From: an uncultured Oscillospiraceae bacterium
GTDB taxonomy: Bacteria; Bacillota; Clostridia; Oscillospirales; Oscillospiraceae
Assembly: GCA_910587785.1 (NCBI GenBank)
Contig: CAJUOA010000030.1
Location: 1-29,336 of the forward strand
Reading direction: 5' to 3'
Length of the DNA stretch: 29,336 nt
Below the pieces are notes generated by a model. The model worked only from the letters and a program-made list of their open reading frames with translations. It was not told the DNA's origin and made no database searches. The translations under genes and the position numbers were made by a program. Shown piece by piece: positions 24,401 to 29,336 of the stretch. The first letter of the stretch is position 1; each line of letters begins with the position of its first letter.

Positions 24401-26388
24401 CAGGCTGCACAGAGGGTCGTTGTAGAAGTACAAAGTTTGTGTGTCATCCGGGCTGACTACCACGGTCTGGGTCCGATTGGCGTCGCTGATGGTGTAGCCG
24501 GGTATGGACTGCACCTCCGTGACCACCAGGGAGCCCACCACGCCCTTGAGAACGATTTGTCCATTCTCATCGGTATAATAGATTCCGTTGCTCGACACCT
24601 TCCCGTTCTCATCCGGGAGGAATTTGCCGTCCGTGGTGGTGATCTTGAAGGTGACACCCTCCAGCGGGGTCTTCTTGTCCGCGGAACTGCGCTTGTTGAT
24701 GACGAGGCTACCTGCGCGGGCGTTCTCGAAGGTGAGGCTGTTGGCCACGCCCTGCTGGATCTTGACGGTCTTGGGCGTGGGGTCCTTCACATAACCGTCT
24801 GGGGCCTTCTCCTCGGTGACGATAATGATCTGCCCCGGCTGGAGTCCGGTGATGGTAATGAGGCCGTTGCGGTCGGTGGTGTAGCGGCCATTGTTGGTCC
24901 CGATGGCCCCGCCGTCCTCGTCTGTCACATGGAACACCGCGCCCGTCAGAGGCGTTTTGCCGGTGCTCTGCTTGAGGATGGTGAGGGAGCAGTCCCGCTT
25001 GTTCCAGAAGACCAGCTCCTGCTTCTCCCCCGCCTTGATGAGGATGTCCTGGGGAGTACCATCCAAAACAAAGCCCTCGACGGTCTTGATCTCACGAGCG
25101 ACCACGGTGGTACCGGGCTCCAGGCCATCCACGACGATCTCGCCGGCGTGGTCCGTGTAAAAAACACCGTCATCTGGTCCGACCGCCGCTCCGCTGCCGT
25201 CCACCAGCTTGAATGCCACGCCGGAGAGGGGCGCATTCTCCGTGCCCTCGATGAACTTCCGAATAATGAGCGTGGTAGCGGGCTCGTTTTCGAAAACGAG
25301 GCGGTTGACAGCGCCGGAGCGGACCACGATGGTCTGCGGGGTCTCGTCTAAAATGTACCCCGTAGGCGCTTTGGATTCGGAGACCACGATGGTGGTATCC
25401 GGCTCCAGACCAGTGACCACGACGGTGCCGTCCGAGCCGGTAAGATAATTGCCGTTGTTTGGTCCGACGGCCCTGCCCTCGCTGTCTCGGACAGTGAAAG
25501 CCGCTCCGGCCAAGGGTTTCTTGGTCACGGCATCCCGCTTGAGGATGGTGAGGTTGCAAAGGGGATCGTCATAAAAGCGAAGTGTCTGCGTGTCCGAAGC
25601 GTTTACCACCACAGTTTGGGGCGTGGGGTCCTTGCGGTAGTTCTCCGGGGCCTTCTCCTCCGTGACTACATACGTTCCGGGCAGGAGCTTCGAGAGGACG
25701 ATCTGACCATTTACATCAGTCGTGTAGAGACCGTTACTGCTGGTGAGCCCCTCGTTGTCCGGTGTCAGCTCGCCGTTGGCATTGGTGACCTTGAACTGTG
25801 CACCGCGCAGGGGCTTCTTTGTCACGCTGTCGTATTTCTCAATGACGAGGCCGCCCTTGGGGCTGTTGGTCACTACAACTGTTTGGGTGTCCCCGTTGGC
25901 CCCAATGACCACATTGGTGCTGGGCGCGTCCATGACATAACCCGCAGGTGCTTTGATTTCCGTGAGCATATACGCGCCGGGAACGAGGTTGGAGACGTGG
26001 ATCTCACCATTGGAATCTGTCTCGAAAATGCCGTTCTGGGTCAGGGTACTGGTCCCGATGACGCCGTCCAGGCCCACCTCACAGTCAGCGGCGGTGGTGA
26101 TGCGAAACTGTGCGCCGGGCAGAGGCTGACCGGTCTGACTGTCCCGTTTCTGGACGATGATGGCCCCCTTCGGCTGGTTTTTGAAGGTCAGGCTCACCAT
26201 CCGGCCCTCCTTCACCTGCACGGTCTGAGATTGGGTGTCGAGGATGAATCCAGCGGGCGCGCGGGTCTCCGTGACGACCACGCTTTTGCCGGGCTTCAAG
26301 CCGGTGATGCGGATCTCGCCGTTTTCGTCAGTTCTGTAAACGCCGTTGCTGTCGCCGATCACGGTACCGACGCCATTCACTATAGGTA
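21467..26388 (-). pseudogene. SpaA/Cna-B-repeat surface protein, 3' part (interrupted)
   Basis: About 1640 codons of an open frame without a proper start at its upstream end (26388 is the edge of the inserted block). It holds one partial and 14 full Cna-B/SpaA repeats of about 85-115 residues. Each has a Lys-bearing first strand (LTIxK), a Glu in an E-x-K-A-P-x-G-Y-type segment and a terminal F-x-N strand, the triad for intramolecular isopeptide bonds. One repeat carries a Gly/Ser-rich insert (about 23456-23583). After the repeats comes a different C-terminal domain (from about 22000: VSITKRGYSEVVPGQSIRYD), then KSLPRTGY and stop: an LPXTG signal with no following membrane segment. Such proteins are surface adhesins or shaft-type pilins. 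It precedes the VirB2-like gene, so it is probably part of the transfer surface. The 5' part is at 28804-29336. Confidence 0.85.
21990..26380 (-). repeat. Array of Cna-B/SpaA domain repeats
   Basis: Protein-level tandem repeats of about 270-340 bases. Conserved landmarks are NGxYxTDxNGxI, ExKAPxGYxxDxTPQTxxV and the closing FYNDPLC, FWNKxxx or FENxP. The same closing words recur at intervals (FYDDPLC, FYNDPLC, FYNEPLC at about 25560, 24420 and 23830), so the array grew by copying groups of two to four domains, not single ones. The repeats are diverged at DNA level, so this is old expansion rather than slippage. Confidence 0.85.
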
Positions 26389-26672
26389 GGGAATTTTTGA
26401 ATAGCCGGAAGCATGTTTTCCTGGACTACGAGCCGTCTCCTGACGTTACGCCGTACCACCCCGCCACCTACAGGGAAATCAGGGCGTGGGTATTGCAGGA
26501 GTACGGCTTGAAGGTTTCTTCCCGGTATGTCACCCAGGTCAAGCGGAAGCATGGCATCATTACCCAGGGAGGCCAGAGCCGGCCGCTACCGGAGGGCGTG
26601 GAGCCGCCGCAGGTCCCGCCAGAGATGGAAACAGCCATTGAGGCCGCCCTGCGGCACTTCCATATGCTTTGA
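26388..26672 (+). pseudogene. 3' fragment with RlmD-tail-like C-terminal domain
   Basis: An open frame that runs in from the block edge without a ribosome binding site or good start; about 94 residues. It contains YREIRAWVLQEYGLKVSSRY and VTQVKRKHGI, then a Pro-rich linker and PPEMETAIEAALRHFHML. I know this pattern as the C-terminal extension of 23S rRNA uracil methyltransferases (RlmD/RumA-like) and of related free-standing genes in clostridial mobile elements. The DNA-binding-like EYGLKVSSRYVTQVKRK region could be a helix-turn-helix. Absence of the expected 5' portion implies that the gene was cut at about 26390. RlmD identity is from memory of the family. Confidence 0.55.
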
Positions 26673-26944
26673 CAAATTGATGCCCGCCGCTTCGGCGGGG
26701 ACGACAAAAAAGGATCGTTCCAGGCATTGCGCCCGGAGCGGCCCGACCGGGAAGCCTTCGCCATTGGCCGGCCTGTCCAGACAGACACGACGGCATAGAC
26801 CCATGGCACGCGCCGCCCTTTTTAGTACCAAAACAATCTATATCAGAATAGTACCTAAATTATTGACAAATACCTGGTTCCGTGCTATCATAATAAGTAA
26901 CCAATCTGAGTTTACCTTATTTGACTACAGGGAGGTGCCCAACC
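26673..26944 (+). promoter_or_regulatory. Intergenic region with strong promoter for the recombinase gene
   Basis: Promoter: TTGACA (26863-26868), 17-base spacer, TATCAT (26886-26891), then GGGAGGT before ATG 26945. Upstream are two TAGTACC words (26823-26829 and 26849-26855), 26 bases apart, close to the -35 box and possibly recombinase or regulator sites. A hairpin at 26683-26699 (CCCGCCG/CGGCGGG) lacks a T-tract. No gene was recognised in 26673-26860. Confidence 0.7.
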
Positions 26945-27658
26945 ATGAAGCTGTACGCATACGTCCGGGTGAGCACCCGGCAGCAAAGTTTGAAGCGGCA
27001 GATCGAGAACATCATGTCGGCGGACGGCGGGGCCTATGCCGGCGCCACGTTCTTCAGCGACAGGTTCACCGGCAGCACCCTGGACCGGCCCGAGTGGAAC
27101 CGGCTGTACAAGCGGTTGCAGCCAGGGGACACCGTTGTGTTTGACTCCGTATCCCGCCTGAGCCGTGACGCGGAGGACGGCGCAGCCCTGTACGAAGAGC
27201 TGTACCAGAAGGGGATCGACCTGGTTTTCCTGAACGAGCCCCATTGCAACACGGAGTGCTACCGCCAGGCCGCCGCCGCCAGCATCCCAGCCACGGGCAA
27301 CGAGATTGCGGATATTTACATCGAAGCGACCAACCAGGTCCTGATGCTCTTGGCCCGGAGACAAATTGCCATCGCCTTCGAGCAGGCCGAAAAGGAGCGG
27401 CACGATATCCAGACGAGGGTTCGGGACGGGATGCGGGCCGCGAAGCTGGAGGCCGCCCAGCACGGGATTGAAAAGACCTATGGCCTCGCCCCTGGTACGA
27501 AGCTGACCACCCGGAAGAGCATCGCCGCCAAGGCCGTCATCGTGAAGCACTCCAAGGACTTCAACGGGACACTGGACGACCCGGAGGTGATCAAGCTCTG
27601 CGGGATTTCCCGGAATACCTACTACAGATACAAGCGGCAGCTCAAGGCCGGGCAGTGA
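26945..27658 (+). CDS. Small serine recombinase (resolvase/invertase family)
   Basis: 237 residues from ATG 26945. The N-terminal catalytic domain reads KLYAYVRVSTRQQSLKRQIE with the nucleophile Ser at position 10; FSDRFTGSTLDRPEWNRLY and SVSRLSRD (about 65-75) give the conserved arginines. The domain ends at about 145 after the long E-helix (RRQIAIAFEQAEKERHDIQT). A C-terminal helix-turn-helix (DDPEVIKLCGISRNTYYRYK) binds DNA. No large-serine-recombinase zinc or coiled-coil domain is present, so it belongs to the resolvase/invertase class, not the integrase class. Its target could be a res or inversion site nearby. The strong promoter and ribosome binding site are intact. It is transcribed opposite to the surface protein it interrupts. 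Confidence 0.9.
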   Translation: MKLYAYVRVSTRQQSLKRQIENIMSADGGAYAGATFFSDRFTGSTLDRPEWNRLYKRLQPGDTVVFDSVSRLSRDAEDGAALYEELYQKGIDLVFLNEPHCNTECYRQAAAASIPATGNEIADIYIEATNQVLMLLARRQIAIAFEQAEKERHDIQTRVRDGMRAAKLEAAQHGIEKTYGLAPGTKLTTRKSIAAKAVIVKHSKDFNGTLDDPEVIKLCGISRNTYYRYKRQLKAGQ

Positions 27659-27702
27659 CCGGCGGTGCCGCACCATGATTTGAAATAGGAGGACAAAAAC
27701 CA

Positions 27703-27822
27703 ATGAAAACTCATCTGTACCACAACAGCCAGATGGAACAGGAGCTGCACAGCAAAATCGACGCGGCCGCGAACGAGCGGCGGCAGGCGGGGCAGTTCCA
27801 ATCCGGCATGTCCCTTTTGTAA
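27703..27822 (+). CDS. 39-residue hypothetical protein
   Basis: A small gene below usual length cut-offs: ATG 27703 follows TAGGAGGA, with TAA at 27820-27822. The protein starts MKTHLYHNSQMEQELHSKID, has an AANERRQAGQ stretch (helical, charged) and ends GMSLL. No family recognised. It lies 44 bases after the recombinase stop and is probably on the same transcript, with a hairpin immediately after (27822-27837, AGCCGC/GCGGCT) lacking a T-tract. Confidence 0.6.
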   Translation: MKTHLYHNSQMEQELHSKIDAAANERRQAGQFQSGMSLL

Positions 27823-27860
27823 GCCGCTGGCGCGGCTCACAGTGGGGGAAGAAACGGGGG

Positions 27861-27889
27861 TTGACAGGCGGGGTGGGATGTGCTACCAT
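27861..27889 (+). promoter_or_regulatory. Promoter for the AAA+ ATPase gene
   Basis: TTGACA (27861-27866) and TACCAT (27884-27889) with a 17-base spacer, and TG directly before the -10 (extended type). The leader to ATG 28068 is about 170 bases, with no gene in it; the possible function of this long leader is unknown. Confidence 0.68.
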
Positions 27890-28067
27890 GAAGCCCTGTC
27901 CCTGGTACGCCCGGAACAATCTCATAAAAATTACGATCAACATATCAAGGATTTTTGAATGTGGCTAAGGCTACCAGTCTGCCCATTTGACCTTGGTATG
28001 TTGGTTTTTTATGCCCAAAACCGGGCAGGCGCGGCCGCCGCCACAAAGAATAAGGAGGAATACCGCT

Positions 28068-28832
28068 ATGACATTCGATTTCCGATCCGTCCCCTGCGGC
28101 GACAAGCTGGCCGTTACCTTTTTCCCCGGCCTCGTGGAGCGTTCCCTCCGGCATTTCCTGGAGGAACAGGGGATCACCGGCTGGAGCATCGTCTCCAAGC
28201 GGGATGCGCTGGTACGCTTCCCTGACGCGAAAGTCCCCGAGGACATCCGCCTGTGCCCCGGCAGCCCCCGCGTGGAGAAGCGGGTGAAATGCCTTGTGTC
28301 GTACTACGACCCCGACGCGATGTACGCGGAGATCCTGAAGGTCAATGACAGCCCGGAAAACAGGGACTACCTGGCGGGGCTTTCCGAACAATATCTCAAA
28401 CAGGAGGAATGCGCGATGGAGGACCAGCGCCCCGGTCCGGCCCAGCCCTACCCCTGGTACGACGACCGGGTGGAGGCCGTCCGGAAGGAGCACGTCAACC
28501 CCTGGGCGGAAGAGGACGAGCCGGAGCAGTACGACACCCCCAGAGCGATCTACGGCTACCTGGACCGGCTGGTCTGGAAGCAGGACGCCGCGAAGAAAGC
28601 CGCCGCCGTCATCGCCTACAACGCCTTCCAGCGGGGCGTCAAGTCCAACGCCCTGTTCATCGGCCCCAGCGGCTGCGGCAAGACCCACATCTGGCGCTGC
28701 CTGCAAAAGATTTTCCCGGGCCGCATCGTGATCGAGGACGTTTCCAACCTCACCAATGACGGCTGGAAAGGGGATAAGAAGTGGGCGAACCTGTTTCAAT
28801 CCGCTAGTCTCCGGCCACAGACCGGATGCTGA
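28068..28832 (+). pseudogene. ClpX-like AAA+ ATPase, truncated
   Basis: ATG 28068 with AAGGAGGA before it. Residues 1-115 form an uncharacterised N-terminal domain (DFRSVPCGDKLAVTFFPGLV; KVPEDIRLCPGSPRVEKRVK). The AAA+ part begins at about 160: DTPRAIYGYLDRLVWKQDAA resembles the ClpX/HslU start, then LFIGPSGCGKTHIWRCLQK (Walker A) and a DVSNLTNDGWKGDKKWANLF segment. Then about 10 alien codons follow and the frame stops at 28832. Walker B, sensor, and arginine-finger regions are missing, so this product cannot be a working ATPase. The cut lies at about 28800, inside the surface-protein junction. In related proteins the domain continues for about 200 residues. Confidence 0.78.
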
Positions 28833-29336
28833 ACTTGGCGTTGGGGATACGCTTGGACGGGTCCGCAGAATCGACCTTGATAAGGTGGATTCCAGGCTTT
28901 TTCGCGTTGAAAAATACCAGGGACTTGATACCGTCCCCGGCGTGGAGCTCCACCTGCTGGGGCATCCCATCCAGGAGGTGCTCATCGTCTGCGGCCACCT
29001 CCTGCACCACATAAGTGCCGGGCTGAAGGTCTGTCAGCAGAATTTCTCCCAGCTCACCTGTGCGGTAGTCACCCAGGACCTCGCCGTCCTTCCAGACGCG
29101 GAAGGTGATGCCGGAGAGAACCTGGTTGTTGCTGCTGTCGTACTTCTCGATGTGCAGGCCGGGGAGCTCCTTGTTGGTGAAGGAGACGGTGGAGACCTGC
29201 CCGGTCACCACGTTCACGGTCTGGATGGTCTCCAGATCCGCTTTCCAGCCCTTGATGCCGGAAATCTCGCGAACCTCGTAAGCGCCGGGGGTGAGCTCGG
29301 AGAACTGCACCGCGCCGCCGGGCTCGGTGGTGCCGC
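28804..29336 (-). pseudogene. SpaA-repeat surface protein, 5' side part (runs off window)
   Basis: The frame is open to the window edge on the upstream side and stops at 28804, directly at the block boundary. It contains the end of one Cna-B repeat (QFSELTPGAYEVREISGIKG), one complete repeat (LHIEKYDSSNNQVLSGITFR to FFNAKKPG), and the start of another (IHLIKVDSADPSKRIPNAKF, then SIRSVAGD and stop). The last repeat is cut at its second strand; the matching second half could be the partial repeat that starts the fragment at 26388 (NGVGTVIGDSNGVYRTDENG). The stop codon is made by the junction, not by the native gene. The true start lies beyond 29336. Confidence 0.83.

Larger units (their letters stand above)
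26389..28803 (+). other. About 2.4-kb block interrupting the surface-protein gene
   Basis: The minus-strand surface-protein frame is open on both sides (21467-26388; 28804-29336) but is separated by this plus-strand block with a recombinase, a 39-residue gene and two cut genes at the edges. No inverted repeats or clear target-site duplication were found at about 26390 or 28803. Because both edge genes are cut, the block looks like an internal piece of another locus, not a complete mobile element. Either a real rearrangement or a chimeric join is possible. Breakpoints are uncertain by about 10-20 bases. Confidence 0.72.

Noticed and set aside
22874..25351. 825-codon open frame on the plus strand, antisense to the surface protein
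   Set aside because: It mirrors the repeat composition, has no ribosome binding site or recognisable domain, and its translation is low-complexity and repetitive; the minus-strand SpaA repeats are the coding reading.
21990..26380. CRISPR array
   Set aside because: The repeats are protein-coding, 270-340 bases long and diverged; no short identical repeats with unique spacers were seen.
26683..26699. Hairpin CCCGCCG/CGGCGGG as terminator
   Set aside because: Followed by GACGACAAAAAAGG on the plus strand and lacking a T-tract on either side, so not a convincing terminator.
26389..28803. Insertion sequence or complete transposon inside the surface-protein gene
   Set aside because: No transposase of IS type, no terminal inverted repeats or target duplication was seen, and genes at both edges are cut.
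1..29336. tRNA, rRNA or clear att sites
   Set aside because: No tRNA-like cloverleaf, rRNA segment or direct repeat pair that could define the element ends was recognised; the ends probably lie outside this window.

Overview
The window looks like the interior of an integrative and conjugative element (ICE) of the broad Tn1549/CTn type, carried by a high-GC gut clostridium. An Oscillospiraceae-like host (Flavonifractor or Intestinimonas relatives) is my inference from base composition and protein style, not a database result. The main evidence is a minus-strand transfer backbone: toprim/DUF3991 protein, MobP-type relaxase with a small accessory protein, M23 peptidase, VirB4-like ATPase, PrgI-like protein, VirB6-like membrane protein, signal-peptide VirB2-like pilin and a giant SpaA-repeat surface protein ending in LPRTG. 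Many of these genes overlap by 8-17 bases, which suggests translational coupling.

Layout. 1-947: toprim protein (-). 1006-3140: plus-strand redox cargo (88-aa protein, nitroreductase, two-domain flavodoxin-like protein) from its own promoter. 3148-4932: relaxase and relaxosome protein (-). 4933-5428: non-coding, with paired short repeats and hairpins, the best oriT candidate. 5429-10240: six tightly packed minus-strand genes (two small-family ICE proteins, M23 peptidase, ankyrin-like protein, gamma-glutamylcyclotransferase-like protein, PAPS-reductase-like PP-loop protein). 10331-12219: plus-strand Y-family DNA polymerase and YolD-like partner. 12221-15287: VirB4, a VirB4-associated protein, PrgI-like protein and a SLOG-fold protein (-). 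15288-15609: AT-rich divergent promoter region and a small plus-strand ribbon-helix-helix-type protein with terminator. 15645-17822: small hypothetical, a tandem-duplicated RHH protein and a frameshifted cytosine methyltransferase (-). 17861-19996: UvrD-like helicase (+). 19999-21398: VirB6-like protein, a 28-residue membrane peptide and VirB2-like pilin (-). 21467-29336: the SpaA-repeat surface protein (-), broken in two.

The most unusual part is 26.39-28.80 kb. The surface-protein frame stops there and is separated by about 2.4 kb of plus-strand DNA holding a serine recombinase, a 39-residue protein, the 3' end of one gene (an RlmD-tail-like segment) and the 5' part of another (a ClpX-like AAA+ ATPase cut just after Walker A). 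Because genes are cut at both edges, this is not a clean transposon insertion. It is either a rearrangement or a false join in a repetitive gene, and needs read-level checking.

Other points of note are two transfer-operon genes whose best ribosome binding sites point at AUA and AUC rather than a normal start codon, a methyltransferase split over three frames with a long alternate frame over its conserved motifs, and a duplicated RHH gene whose internal copy kept its own ribosome binding site.
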